Origin: Chromobacterium haemolyticum
GTDB taxonomy: Bacteria > Pseudomonadota > Gammaproteobacteria > Burkholderiales > Chromobacteriaceae
NCBI RefSeq assembly: GCF_002081825.1
Contig: NZ_MUKU01000009.1
Span: 114,073-178,072, forward strand
DNA length: 64,000 nt
Direction: 5' to 3'
The position numbers were made by a program, and so were the translations under genes. Below the pieces are notes generated by a model. It was not told where the DNA came from. It was given only the letters and a program-made list of their open reading frames with translations, and did no database searches. Each line of letters opens with the position of its first letter. The first letter of the stretch is position 1. Positions 51,842 through 60,849 of the stretch are shown here, one piece after another.

Positions 51842-51998
51842 CGCCGTTCCGCGCAACACCGCCCCTCCCCTTTGCCGCCCCGCCAGGTCATGCCATTGCG
51901 TTAATTCAAACAATTGTTTTACATTGGAGCGCCATAAGAGCCGCACAACAACAAGCTGCGTCCGCAGCCGCGTCTACAACGCATCAGAGGGGCACTCC

Positions 51999-53483
51999 AT
52001 GTCGATTCAAACCATCACCGAATGGTTCATCCCGGACCGCGTCCGCCTATCCCCGGAACAAGCGATCCGCGGCCGCACCGTCGTCGGCGTCGGCCTGCTG
52101 GCCGGCCTGGTGGCGCCGCTGTTCGCCATCGAATACCTGCAACTGGGCCATCGCGCCATGGCCGCCGGCATCGCGCTAGGCGGCCTGGGCCTGCTGCTGG
52201 GGCCGCTGCTGCTCAAGCTGAGCGGCGCGGTGCGCTTCAGCGCGGAATTCATCACCAGCTGCATGTACGCCATGGTGTGCTGGATGGTCTACGTCAACGG
52301 CGGCATCCAATCCACCAGCATTGTCTGGTTCGCCGCCATTCCCTTCACCGCCGTCTTCGTCGCCACCCGCGTCTCCGGCATGGTCTGGCTGGCGCTGACC
52401 GCGGCCGCCATCGGCCTGTTCCTGTGGCTGAGCGCCCAGGGACTGCTGCCCGCCAATCCGATCCCCCACGCCGAAATCCCCAAGCTGCAGGCCAAGTCTC
52501 TGGCCGGCTTGTCCCTGGTGGTGCTGGCTCTGGCGCTGGCCTTCGACAAGGCCAAGGTCAAAAGCTTTGAAAAACTGGAAGGCGCGCGGCGCGAGGCGGA
52601 GCATGCCCAGCAGGCGATGCGGCAGTTGATGGCTCAGTTGACTCAGTCCATCCAGGCCGCTTCCAGCGCCAGCCGCGATATCGCCGACAGCACCGGCAAT
52701 ATGGCCGAAACCATGGCCAGCCAGCGCGAACGCTCCGAGGACATGGTGGTGATCGCCCAGCAGATGGCGGTGGTCACCAGCCAGAACGCGGAGCAATCGG
52801 TGACCGCCACTCAGCTGGCGCACACCGCCGGCCAGGCGGCCTTGGGCGGCGGCGAGGCGATGGACCAGGCGGTGAGACAGCTAAGCAAGGCTGGCGAGGT
52901 GATTGCGCTGGCCTCCGGCCGGCTGGAACAACTGGGCGAGCGCAGCGCCGAAGTCAGCGGCATCGTGCAACTGATCCGCGACATCGCCGACCAGACCAAC
53001 CTCCTGGCGCTCAACGCCGCCATCGAGGCGGCGCGCGCGGGGGAGCTGGGCCGCGGCTTCGCGGTGGTAGCCGACGAGGTGCGCAAACTAGCCGAGCGCA
53101 CTCAAAACGCCACCCTGGACATAGAACAGAAAATCCGGCTGATCGTCGACGGCACCAATCAGGCGCTCGTCGCAATGCGGGACGGCAATCAGCAGATGCA
53201 GGCGGGCCGCGACAACTCGCTGGACGCCCAGCGCAAGCTGTCCGGCATCATAGGCGAAACCGGCGAGCTGGCCAGCCTGCTCAGTCAGATGTCACAGGCG
53301 GAAGCCAATCAAAACCGCGGCTTCGCCCAGTTCGCCAACGACATCACCGCGGTGGGCGAATCCACCCGCAGCCTGTCCGGCGAAACCCAGGCCATCGCGG
53401 ACGCCATCGCCCGGCTGGACCGCTTGCTGGTGGATCTGGGCCAAAACACCCGCCACCTTCAAACGCAAAACGCCGTGGCATGA
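51999..53483 (+). CDS. Methyl-accepting chemotaxis protein with polytopic membrane sensor
   Basis: A 494-aa receptor. The N-terminal 180 residues hold six hydrophobic helices with almost no periplasmic loop and no HAMP domain, so it senses within or near the membrane. The rest is the cytoplasmic coiled coil with the signalling tip [43 protein letters not shown], which contacts CheA and CheW. No CheR-docking pentapeptide is seen at the C-terminus. ATG at 51999 follows GAGGGG; the frame extends 25 codons upstream. Confidence 0.9.
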   Translation: MSIQTITEWFIPDRVRLSPEQAIRGRTVVGVGLLAGLVAPLFAIEYLQLGHRAMAAGIALGGLGLLLGPLLLKLSGAVRFSAEFITSCMYAMVCWMVYVNGGIQSTSIVWFAAIPFTAVFVATRVSGMVWLALTAAAIGLFLWLSAQGLLPANPIPHAEIPKLQAKSLAGLSLVVLALALAFDKAKVKSFEKLEGARREAEHAQQAMRQLMAQLTQSIQAASSASRDIADSTGNMAETMASQRERSEDMVVIAQQMAVVTSQNAEQSVTATQLAHTAGQAALGGGEAMDQAVRQLSKAGEVIALASGRLEQLGERSAEVSGIVQLIRDIADQTNLLALNAAIEAARAGELGRGFAVVADEVRKLAERTQNATLDIEQKIRLIVDGTNQALVAMRDGNQQMQAGRDNSLDAQRKLSGIIGETGELASLLSQMSQAEANQNRGFAQFANDITAVGESTRSLSGETQAIADAIARLDRLLVDLGQNTRHLQTQNAVA

Positions 53484-53486
53484 AAA

Positions 53487-53507
53487 ACGCCGGCCTTGGG
53501 CCGGCGT
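53487..53507. terminator. Terminator between convergent chemoreceptor and protease-partner genes
   Basis: ACGCCGGCC-TTG-GGCCGGCGT, a 9-bp stem with AAAA before and CGTCC after. More plausible as terminator for the leftward transcript, whose T-tract is TTTTTCAT. Confidence 0.75.
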
Positions 53508-53531
53508 CGTCCTTTGGACAAGCGAACGCCC

Positions 53532-54002
53532 TTACTGCGGCAACTCGCTATTGCTGAACACCTCCAACTGCACTTGCTTGACCCGCTTGTCCGCGGACAG
53601 GCGCTGTTGCAAGGACAGCAATTCGACCTGGGCCGGCGCGTCGAACACCACCACGCTCTGAGTGCGGTAACGCACGCTCAGGCTGTGGTCGCGCGCCACC
53701 GCGGCTTCGTCGCGCGGCGAAGCCAGCTTCACCATCACCACGCCGCTGACTCTGGACGGAGCCAGCTCGCCTTCGGAACGCAACACGTCGCCGCGCTTCA
53801 GCGTCACGCCGCCGTCGCTCGTCGCCGAGCGGGCGCTGACGCCTTGCGGCAGCTTGCCGGCCGGCGCCGCTTGTTTGTAATAGGTCTTGCCGTTGATCAC
53901 CAGCGGCTGGCCGCTCGGCTTCTGCTTGAAGGACGGAACGTCGGCGGCCTGAGCGCCGGCGGCCAAGGCCAGCAGGCCGGCCAGAATCAGGGAATATTTC
54001 AT
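53532..54002 (-). CDS. Exported subtilase partner / putative dedicated chaperone (ORF2-like)
   Basis: A 156-aa exported protein with signal peptide (about 1-20, LALAAGAQAADV), starting 2 bp after the subtilase stop and behind AAAGGAG. The C-terminal 70 residues (VSGVVMVKLASPRDEAAVARDHSLSVRY through VKQVQLEVFSN) alternate strand and helix as in subtilase propeptide-type chaperone domains. Position, size and fold echo ORF2, the external chaperone encoded downstream of the Aeromonas sobria protease ASP. Orthology is inferred from context, not proven. Confidence 0.65.
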   Translation of the reverse strand: MKYSLILAGLLALAAGAQAADVPSFKQKPSGQPLVINGKTYYKQAAPAGKLPQGVSARSATSDGGVTLKRGDVLRSEGELAPSRVSGVVMVKLASPRDEAAVARDHSLSVRYRTQSVVVFDAPAQVELLSLQQRLSADKRVKQVQLEVFSNSELPQ

Positions 54003-54004
54003 CG

Positions 54005-55795
54005 TTATGCTCCTTTGTGGCCGATGAAGCGGATGGACCAAGACCGCAGAGTGCCGGTGGCGTTGGGCAGGCTAAGCGTGTTCTGACCCTGAGCGTCCCG
54101 GTAGTCGTAATAGTACTCGGCGCCGTTAGTGTCGATCACGCGCAGCCGCCATTGGCCGCGCGCCGATTCGCCGTAGAAGTGGTTGGACAACAGGCGCTGC
54201 TGGTTCAGGCCGTAGCTCTCGTTCACCAGGCCGGTGCGCGGCGACAGCAATACCGAGCGGGTGCCGGCCGGCGAGATCAGCTCCACCGCCAGGTCGTTGG
54301 CGCGGCCGTGTTTCGCGTCCACCAGCACCTGCACCGCTTCCACCGTCAAATCCTCGGCATGGGTGTACGCGCTGTCCAACCCAGCCTCGCTGGCGTCCGG
54401 AATCGCCTTCATCACCGACACCGTCTGCCAGCGCGTTTTCTCCAGCGCCGCCAGCGGCTTGTGAGTGCGACCCAGCTCCACCGCCTTGTCCACATCGATC
54501 AGGCCAAAGCCGTAGAACGGATGGAAAGCGAGGCCGGCCGCGTTGTTCTGCCACCCCGGCAAAGCCTGGTAGCTGTGCGCGCCGCCCTTGGCGTCCTTGA
54601 ACGCCAGGGTCACGCCGGCATGGTTGGCGTCCACTTTGCGCGCCGACTTGATCAACAGCTCGCGCACATCGCGCGCGCTCAGGTTGGGATAAGCCGACAT
54701 CAGCAGAGCGAACGACCCGGAAGCCGCCGGCGCCGCGGCGGAAGTGCCGTTCATGGTGCCGCGGTAATCGCAGTTCGGGTCCAGCGCAGTGCCGCCGTGC
54801 AACTGATTGGTGGACGGACGCAGCGTGGAGTTGGAACCTCGGTCGCAACCCACCAGGTCGGTGGTCACCATCGCCGGACTAGCGGTGCCGTACTCGCCGC
54901 CCGGGGAGGTCAAGAGCACGTTGGCGCCCACCGAGGAGTAGGACGAGCGCACGCCGTCGGCGTTCAGCGCCGACACCACCACGTTCCAGTAGTTGCTGTT
55001 GTCGGTGGTCAGGTTGGAATCCTGAATCGGCAGGCCGTCGTTGCCGGCCTTGGCCAAGACATAGGTGGGTTTGCCGTCATTGTCCGAGCCGGACTGGAAG
55101 CTGACGTAGGCGTTGCCCGCCGACTTGACGAAGACCGCACCCTTACCGCCGTTGCTGCGCAGGCTAACGTCCTCATGCGCCTCGTCGCGCACCCGCAAGG
55201 TCATATCGGTGTCCGGATTGCCCGGAATCGAACGGATCGCCGAACTGCCGTAGCTCTGGTTGAACACGCGGGAACTGGTGGACGATTGGCCGGCGCCGTC
55301 GCTCGGCGATTTGCCGTGCGACAGCATCCAACCGGCGGTGGTCTGCGCCTTCAGCCAGTTGAAGCCGTTCAAGCTGGCCGCCGGCGCCACGCCACGGCCG
55401 CCCAGATTGTTGAAGCCCACCGCGGCGGCGATGCCGGCCACGGCGGTGCCGTGGCTGTCAGTGGCCGCGCTGGGGGTCGGATCGTCGCTATTGTTGGCCA
55501 GGTTCTTGGAGCCGGGCACCACATTGCCAGCCAGGTCCGGGTGGCGGATCTCCAGGCCGTCGTCGATAACGGTCACCGTCACGCCGCGCCCCTGGATACT
55601 GCGCGAATGGCTGAGCGCCAAGTTCAGATCGATGCCGGCCACGCCGCCGCGCTGCGAGAACGCGTTCTGCCCCGTGTTTTGCAGGAACCATTGCTGGGAC
55701 ACCAGCGGATCTCCCGCTTGCAAGGGCGTTGCGGCCTGACCGGCCAGGGACGCCAGGGCCAGCGAAACCGCGCCCACCGTGATATGGATACGCAT
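54005..55795 (-). CDS. Secreted kexin-like subtilisin (S8) protease with P-domain
   Basis: A 596-aa secreted protease. The signal peptide ends GQAATP and there is no propeptide: the mature chain begins directly with DPLVSQQWFLQNTG. The triad is D78 (VTVIDDGLEIRHPDL), H115 (DSHGTAVAGIAA) and S352 (GTMNGTSAAAPAASG). After the catalytic domain a P/Homo-B domain follows (about 440-596, including DLTVEAVQVLVDAKHGRANDLAVELISPAGT and GQWRLRVIDTNG). The absence of a propeptide suggests that folding needs the downstream gene. The frame extends 140 codons upstream of the chosen ATG (55795, AGGTGA upstream) but that part is not protein-like. Confidence 0.9.
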   Translation of the reverse strand: MRIHITVGAVSLALASLAGQAATPLQAGDPLVSQQWFLQNTGQNAFSQRGGVAGIDLNLALSHSRSIQGRGVTVTVIDDGLEIRHPDLAGNVVPGSKNLANNSDDPTPSAATDSHGTAVAGIAAAVGFNNLGGRGVAPAASLNGFNWLKAQTTAGWMLSHGKSPSDGAGQSSTSSRVFNQSYGSSAIRSIPGNPDTDMTLRVRDEAHEDVSLRSNGGKGAVFVKSAGNAYVSFQSGSDNDGKPTYVLAKAGNDGLPIQDSNLTTDNSNYWNVVVSALNADGVRSSYSSVGANVLLTSPGGEYGTASPAMVTTDLVGCDRGSNSTLRPSTNQLHGGTALDPNCDYRGTMNGTSAAAPAASGSFALLMSAYPNLSARDVRELLIKSARKVDANHAGVTLAFKDAKGGAHSYQALPGWQNNAAGLAFHPFYGFGLIDVDKAVELGRTHKPLAALEKTRWQTVSVMKAIPDASEAGLDSAYTHAEDLTVEAVQVLVDAKHGRANDLAVELISPAGTRSVLLSPRTGLVNESYGLNQQRLLSNHFYGESARGQWRLRVIDTNGAEYYYDYRDAQGQNTLSLPNATGTLRSWSIRFIGHKGA

Positions 55796-56336
55796 TGCAT
55801 CACCTAAGTGTCGAAACTGCTGTCGATAGAGAACAACCGCCGCGAGTCCGGGGCTGCCACCCCATCGCTCTCGGCCATTCACCGCCGCCTGCCAGCGGCG
55901 GTGAAATCCTCGGTTCTTCGCCGGCGCCCAAACCCGGAACACTAACCGCCCTGCTCCGGGCTCCATGCGGCGAACCTGCGTCGGCGCTCGCGCCGGGCCG
56001 CCTAGGCGGCCTCCATCACCGCGCTCCGGCCGGCCCAAGCGGCGTCCGCCCAAGCAGTGAACCATCAAAATCAAAAATGCCAAAGTCCTATTTATTTTTA
56101 TCGTATATAAAAATTTCATAATACAAAATGCAATAATTCCCATTCTCAAATATGACAAATGAAAGCAACAAAACAAGGGAAAGGGTGTCAAAATCAACCG
56201 CTTAGCATGAGACATCCTATAATTACCGCAGCGCGATGGCGCAGCGGCCAGCCGCCCTAAACACCGCCAGGCTCGAAAATAAACGTCAGGATTTGTCAGA
56301 CAGAAGCGCTAAGGAAGAGAAGAAAAAGGAACAAAT
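55796..56336. other. Intergenic region between the subtilase and BI-1 genes
   Basis: No gene is seen. The half near the subtilase is GC-rich and the distal part (about 56080-56220) is strongly AT-rich with several TATA-like hexamers on the minus strand, so the protease promoter probably lies there with a leader of about 300 bp. No single -35/-10 pair is convincing. Confidence 0.4.
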
Positions 56337-56363
56337 AAAAAACGCCCCGGACGGGGCGTTTTG
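56337..56363 (-). terminator. Rho-independent terminator of the BI-1 family gene
   Basis: AACGCCCC-GGAC-GGGGCGTT followed on the minus strand by TTTTATTTG. The plus side also has a short TTTT. Confidence 0.85.
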
Positions 56364-56389
56364 ATTGGAAGACAATGCCGACGCGGGGT

Positions 56390-57079
56390 TTAGTCGCGTT
56401 CGCCGGCAAAGGCCAGCAGCAATTGCAGCAAGCTGGTGAACAGGTTGTAAATGCTGATGTAGATCGACAGCGCGGCGGAAATGTAGCTGTCCTCGCCGCC
56501 GTCCACCACCACCTTGACCTGCCACAGAATCATCAGCGAACTGAACAAGGCGAAAGCCGCGGAGATCATCAGCTGGAAAGCCGGCATGCGCAGGAAGATG
56601 TTGGCCACCACCGCCACCATCAGCACGATGGCGCCCACGGTCAGGAAGTTGCCCAGGCCGCTCAGATCCCGCTTGGTGGTGGTGGCGATGCCCGCCATCA
56701 CGAAGAACACCAGCGCGGTGGCCGCGCCCGCGGTCATAATCAGCTGGCCGCCGTTGGAAAACTTGAACGCCAGTTGCAACAAAGGCCCCAACAGCAAGCC
56801 CATCAGGAAGGTGAAACCCAGCATCAGGAACACGCCGGCCGAGCTGTAGCGGTTTTTCTCGATGGCGAACACCAGACCGTAGAACACGGCCAGGATCGCC
56901 AACATGCCGATGATGGGGCTGCCGGCCAGGAAGCCGAAATTCATATTGGTGCCGACAATGGCTCCCATCACGGTGGGAATCATCGACAGACCCAGCAAAC
57001 CATAAGTATTGCGAAGAACCTTATGGCGTACCTCGGCCATACCGGTCGTCTGATAGGCCGTCTCAAGGTTCGGGTGCAT
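56390..57079 (-). CDS. Bax inhibitor-1 (BI-1/YccA) family membrane protein
   Basis: A 229-aa inner-membrane protein with seven hydrophobic helices typical of BI-1 proteins: [62 protein letters not shown], and the C-terminal acidic cluster VVVDGGEDSYISAALSIYISIYNLF. Relatives are YccA (modulator of FtsH) and YbhL; calcium leak activity is known for some members. ATG at 57079 gives the usual N-terminus; the upstream extension is cysteine-rich noise. Confidence 0.9.
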   Translation of the reverse strand: MHPNLETAYQTTGMAEVRHKVLRNTYGLLGLSMIPTVMGAIVGTNMNFGFLAGSPIIGMLAILAVFYGLVFAIEKNRYSSAGVFLMLGFTFLMGLLLGPLLQLAFKFSNGGQLIMTAGAATALVFFVMAGIATTTKRDLSGLGNFLTVGAIVLMVAVVANIFLRMPAFQLMISAAFALFSSLMILWQVKVVVDGGEDSYISAALSIYISIYNLFTSLLQLLLAFAGERD

Positions 57080-57164
57080 AATTAAGCCTTTCTCCAAAGG
57101 GATTTTTATCAAATTGTACCGACAGTGACAGCCGCCGTGGCAATAAGTTTCCCGGCGGCCCGGC

Positions 57165-57193
57165 TTGCGCCGGGAAAGCGCTTCGGGTATTCT
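57165..57193 (+). promoter_or_regulatory. Sigma-70-like promoter of tRNA-Leu
   Basis: TTGCGC (57165-57170) and TATTCT (57188-57193) with a 17-bp spacer, about 50 bp before the tRNA. The GC-containing stretch after the -10 is typical of stable-RNA promoters. Confidence 0.6.
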
Positions 57194-57245
57194 TGCACTC
57201 CCTTGCAAATGAGGGCTGTCGATCTAATTTGCAAGCGGCATCAAA

Positions 57246-57330
57246 GCGAAAGTGGCGGAATTGGTAGACGCACTGGATTTAGGTTCCAGCGCCGCAAGGC
57301 GTGAGAGTTCGAGTCTCTCCTTTCGCACCA
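57246..57330 (+). tRNA. tRNA-Leu (anticodon TAG)
   Basis: An 85-nt tRNA with encoded CCA. The acceptor stem is GCGAAAG/CTTTCGC and the D-arm contains TTGGTAGACGC. The anticodon stem is CTGGA/TCCAG with loop TTTAGGT (anticodon at 57280-57282), followed by the long variable arm of leucine tRNAs and T-arm GAGAGTTCGAGTCTCTC. The 3' end is the probable attachment site of the island that follows, whose integrase starts 85 bp downstream. Confidence 0.96.
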
Positions 57331-57414
57331 TTAAATCTGTTAAGCCTCAATAACTTACTGATTTCAAAGGCCATTCCAGGCCAACTGCTACAGTTGTGTG
57401 CTACACTTGGCCCC

Positions 57415-59016
57415 ATGCCAGACATGCCTAAGCATACCAATGTACTCCGCCGCACAGGCTCTTCAGTCTACTACTTCCGCATCACGATCCCTACTGATTT
57501 ACGCCCCCATTTCAATGGCAAAAAAGACGTGTGGCGCTCACTACAAACACGAGACCTCAGAGAGGCGAACCGTCTTGCCGCAAGAATACGTGTGGAGTGG
57601 GACGATCAGTTTGCCGAACTCCGCGCCAAGGACAAGGCCGCTGTAGTCGTCTCCCTCTCGGACGATGACATAAGCCGCATCGTTCATATGCACCAATCTC
57701 GCATGATGACGTTCGATAGCGAGTTACGATCACAGGGCCTGGACAACGCGAAATATGAACAACTAGGAGACGATCTCTCCCGGCTGGATCAAGATGCACG
57801 TGCGGCCATCGCTCGAGGAGACACTTGGTCAGTTGGAAATGCCCTTGAAGACAGCCTCCGCTTTGAAGGCATCGAGCTGGATACAAGCTCTGTCGACTAC
57901 AAGAGGCTCGTCTCAGCCGCATCCAAGGCATACAAACGCACCGTAGATGCCTTGAAAGCCCGCCACGAGGGCGAAGTAGTCGACGATGTGCCCATGCCCT
58001 CTTTGGCCCCTTTACAGGCTAGGGCGGCCATAGCCAGCAAGGGAGCGCCGACTCTAGTAGATATTCTCAACAAATACCAAACCGAGCGGAAGCTGAAAAG
58101 CAAATCATTTGACGATATGCTTCAAGTGGTTAACCGTTTTCATGATTGCATCGGCACCCTACCAGTCAAGCAGATACTTAAAGCACATGGCCTCAAGTAC
58201 AAGGAAGCCCTCTTGCAGAAAGGCCTTTCTGCCAAAACGATCAATTCCAAGCACCTGGCATTCTTGAAAACGCTGCTGAATTGGGCTGCACAAAATGACT
58301 ACATCGAACAAAACCCCATCGCCTCCGTCCGCGTCGTAGTCGGAAAAGTTCAAAAAGAGTCGCGGACCTCCTATGACCTGAAGGCACTCCAAGCTATCTT
58401 CAACAGCCCGATCTACGCCACCGAAAATGCACGGCCTGTAGCTGGCAAGGGAGAAACAGCTTTCTGGCTGCCGCTGTTGGGCCTATTTACGGGAGCAAGG
58501 CTAGAAGAACTGGCTCAACTCAAAGTATCGGACATTGTTAAGGATAGCCTAGGGCGGCATATTCATATCACGGACAGAGACGATGAAGGTTCAGTGAAAA
58601 CCAACGAGTCAAGGCGTCGAGTTCCTCTTCATTCGGAACTGGAACGAATGGGATTTGGCAATTACCTAGAGACACTGCCTCCCACTGGATACCTATTCCC
58701 AGAATTAACGCCCGACAAATATGGAAAGCGTTCATCTCTATGGTCACAGTGGTGGGGAAAGTGGTGTAGAAAGCAATTAGGAATTACAGACAAGCGCATG
58801 GTGTTTCACTCATTCCGGCATAGCTTCAAGGACATATGCAGAGAAGCTGAGGTAGATGAAGAAACACACGATGCCCTCACCGGCCACACTAACTCATCAA
58901 CATCTAGGAGCTATGGGTCTGGAACCTACCCATTGAGTCCACTATTTGTTGCAATCGGCCAATTAAATTTCAAAAACATAGGACTATCACATATCTCTTG
59001 GCAAAGATCATACTGA
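57415..59016 (+). CDS. Island integrase, tyrosine recombinase
   Basis: A 533-aa site-specific recombinase. The N-terminal part contains SVYYFRITIPTDLRPHFNGKKDVWRSLQTRDLREA, typical of long phage/island integrases. A SAM-like core-binding region follows (about 240-320), then the catalytic domain with TGARLEELAQL (Arg), HSFRHSFKD (H-x-x-R), LTGHTN (His) and the tyrosine in SRSYGSG. It integrates DNA into the tRNA-Leu 3' end (inferred from position). The open frame begins inside the tRNA; ATG at 57415 is the first start beyond it, and ATG at 57424 is an alternative. Base composition is less GC-rich than in the core genes to the left. Confidence 0.9.
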   Translation: MPDMPKHTNVLRRTGSSVYYFRITIPTDLRPHFNGKKDVWRSLQTRDLREANRLAARIRVEWDDQFAELRAKDKAAVVVSLSDDDISRIVHMHQSRMMTFDSELRSQGLDNAKYEQLGDDLSRLDQDARAAIARGDTWSVGNALEDSLRFEGIELDTSSVDYKRLVSAASKAYKRTVDALKARHEGEVVDDVPMPSLAPLQARAAIASKGAPTLVDILNKYQTERKLKSKSFDDMLQVVNRFHDCIGTLPVKQILKAHGLKYKEALLQKGLSAKTINSKHLAFLKTLLNWAAQNDYIEQNPIASVRVVVGKVQKESRTSYDLKALQAIFNSPIYATENARPVAGKGETAFWLPLLGLFTGARLEELAQLKVSDIVKDSLGRHIHITDRDDEGSVKTNESRRRVPLHSELERMGFGNYLETLPPTGYLFPELTPDKYGKRSSLWSQWWGKWCRKQLGITDKRMVFHSFRHSFKDICREAEVDEETHDALTGHTNSSTSRSYGSGTYPLSPLFVAIGQLNFKNIGLSHISWQRSY

Positions 59017-59146
59017 GCACGATTGTGTTTCTCTGTTCAATAGCACAAAAACCAAAGACAGGCGCTGAAGTTACACCTCGTTAGGTAACATCAGCGCCTA
59101 TCTTTTAAAGGAATTTACTTGAACCTAGAGCAAAGCTGCTCCGTGC

Positions 59147-59725
59147 TCACCTTGTAAGTTGCATTGAAAAATCACAGCGATCTTGCGTTTGATAAATCAC
59201 TGTTTCACCGTGATAGTCTGCACGGGATTTATATACTTCTTTCCCGCATGCCAACAACTTGTATCCAGCCCCGCTAGATGGCTTGCCACTTCTTGAAACC
59301 AAGGTAAAGTTGCCCCGATAGTTCCCGCTACCCACAACTTCTACAAAGTGCACTGCATTCACATCAATATCAAAAGGGGGTGATACAAATTGACTTCTTC
59401 CTTGGCCATCCGTCCGTCCCTGTAATGAAATCGCAGGAGCTTCGCCGCTGGACTTCGGATCATGGACCTGAAGTAGATAAGGAGTATCTTTGAGCACCCT
59501 CCCCGTCTCCGGGCTATGTAGCACAAAATAGCAGCCTTTATTTACACCTTGCTCGCCTTGCCCCACTTTCTCTATTGGCGATGAATGACACTGATAAGTC
59601 GCTTTCATCGCGGCGCGGATCGCCTCAGGTTCAAGCGGCCTATTAACAGCGCAGCCTACCACCATTAACACAGCAGGAAAGACTCCAAAGCAGACAGCAA
59701 TCTTCGAAAGATTAATCATAGACAA
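59147..59725 (-). CDS. Putative lipoprotein of unknown function next to the T6SS lipase module
   Basis: A 192-aa protein with a lipoprotein signal (FPAVLMVVGC, lipobox cysteine at residue 25). The mature part has four further cysteines and beta-rich segments such as PYLLQVHDPKSSGEAPAISLQGRTDGQGRSQFVSPPFDIDV and RGNFTLVSRSGKPSSGAGYKLLACGKEVYKS. No family is recognised. It lies downstream of the effector-immunity pair on the same strand but 131 bp away. A second periplasmic immunity or adaptor protein is possible (speculative). Confidence 0.55.
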   Translation of the reverse strand: MSMINLSKIAVCFGVFPAVLMVVGCAVNRPLEPEAIRAAMKATYQCHSSPIEKVGQGEQGVNKGCYFVLHSPETGRVLKDTPYLLQVHDPKSSGEAPAISLQGRTDGQGRSQFVSPPFDIDVNAVHFVEVVGSGNYRGNFTLVSRSGKPSSGAGYKLLACGKEVYKSRADYHGETVIYQTQDRCDFSMQLTR

Positions 59726-59856
59726 ACAAACCCTATCGATTATAAGATCGAAAACGAACTTATTTAACTACCGCCTAGCATAAGGCAATAGTATATTTTG
59801 AGTTATGCATATTGACACAGATTGATCGATGCCATCACCTATTATGCCTCATAAAC

Positions 59857-60837
59857 TTATTGAGCTATCGGGCGAACTCGGATGGACTTAATCACGCTTT
59901 CATAGAGGCGTTGCATTTGTGTTGCATTTAAGGATGACTCCCCCGTAACACCGGCTACGCCTTCACCAGAGGTAAGCTGTATCGAGACTTTTGGATTGAG
60001 AGGATCATCAAATCCGCCCTGAGCTTCCCACATAAAACTGTGCGCAACACCCATGCCGTTGTCCGAGGGGAACTCATTTAGAGACTCCTCGCCCTGCATG
60101 CCATTTACCGTTCTAGCGCCCTTCCTGATCGCCTTTATCTTACCAGGAAATCTCTCATCCAATTTCGCTGCCTTTTGCCTTTCCAGCAAGGATGGCTCTG
60201 GTTTTGACAGTGTGAAGCTGTCTATGCTGAACCAAACATCCGGATTATTCTTCAAGGCGAAAGTGATTGAAGCCATCTCAAACTGTGGCGATTTTCCATC
60301 ATTGGAGACAAAGCCATTTGCAATGCAAAAGCCGGCCTCTTTCGGAATGTCTCGATCCGAGCGATAACGAATCCCTTGTAGGTAGGCCTCATACTCAGAA
60401 AGTGTTTCCTGGATGTTTTTTTTGTTTAATGCACGGACGGAGGAAAGTGCAGTGTATCCATTTCCTAAAAATTTATAGGTATCCAATGAATACATGAGTC
60501 GTCCAAATGGTTCAGACTTTGCTAACACCAATCTCTTGTCTGGTGAGTTTGAAAATCGAGTTTCCGCAAACTGGTCTTCATATTTGTCATGCTCGTTTTT
60601 TAAGGTGAGTTCTTTTTTCTCCGCCAGCTTAAGCATAGCCTCCCTACTAATTTTTTCGGTTTTTATTGATGCAGCAATATATTTATTTCCCTGCCCCTTG
60701 AGTTCTGCTTCATGCGGAATGTCAACTAAGTAACGACCAAAGCAGTAGGTTTTCATTTTGTCAAACATCTTATTCTCCGCAGCATAAAGAGCAGGGCTGG
60801 TCATCAATAAGGCAAGCAATAAAGCAAGTCGATTCAT
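59857..60837 (-). CDS. tli4: T6SS lipase immunity protein Tli4 family
   Basis: A 326-aa exported protein with signal peptide ending PALYAAENK. It has the Tli4 pattern: MKTYCFGRYLVDIPHEAEL at the N-terminus and a C-terminal half with FPGKIKAIRKGARTVNGMQGEESLNEFP and FMWEAQGGFDDPLNPKVSIQLTSGEG. Tli4 proteins sit in the periplasm and block the cognate phospholipase. The gene starts 12 bp after the Tle4 gene. The sequence is markedly AT-richer than the core chromosome. Confidence 0.85.
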   Translation of the reverse strand: MNRLALLLALLMTSPALYAAENKMFDKMKTYCFGRYLVDIPHEAELKGQGNKYIAASIKTEKISREAMLKLAEKKELTLKNEHDKYEDQFAETRFSNSPDKRLVLAKSEPFGRLMYSLDTYKFLGNGYTALSSVRALNKKNIQETLSEYEAYLQGIRYRSDRDIPKEAGFCIANGFVSNDGKSPQFEMASITFALKNNPDVWFSIDSFTLSKPEPSLLERQKAAKLDERFPGKIKAIRKGARTVNGMQGEESLNEFPSDNGMGVAHSFMWEAQGGFDDPLNPKVSIQLTSGEGVAGVTGESSLNATQMQRLYESVIKSIRVRPIAQ

Positions 60838-60849
60838 CGTGGCAGTCCT

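Noticed and set aside
55796..56215. 140-codon N-terminal extension of the subtilase
   Set aside because: The extension is Arg/Gly-rich and not protein-like; the ATG at 55795 begins a normal signal peptide behind a ribosome site.
57301..57414. Integrase start inside the tRNA-Leu 3' end
   Set aside because: The frame is open there only because the tRNA sequence lacks stops in that frame; ATG codons at 57415 or 57424 are better starts.
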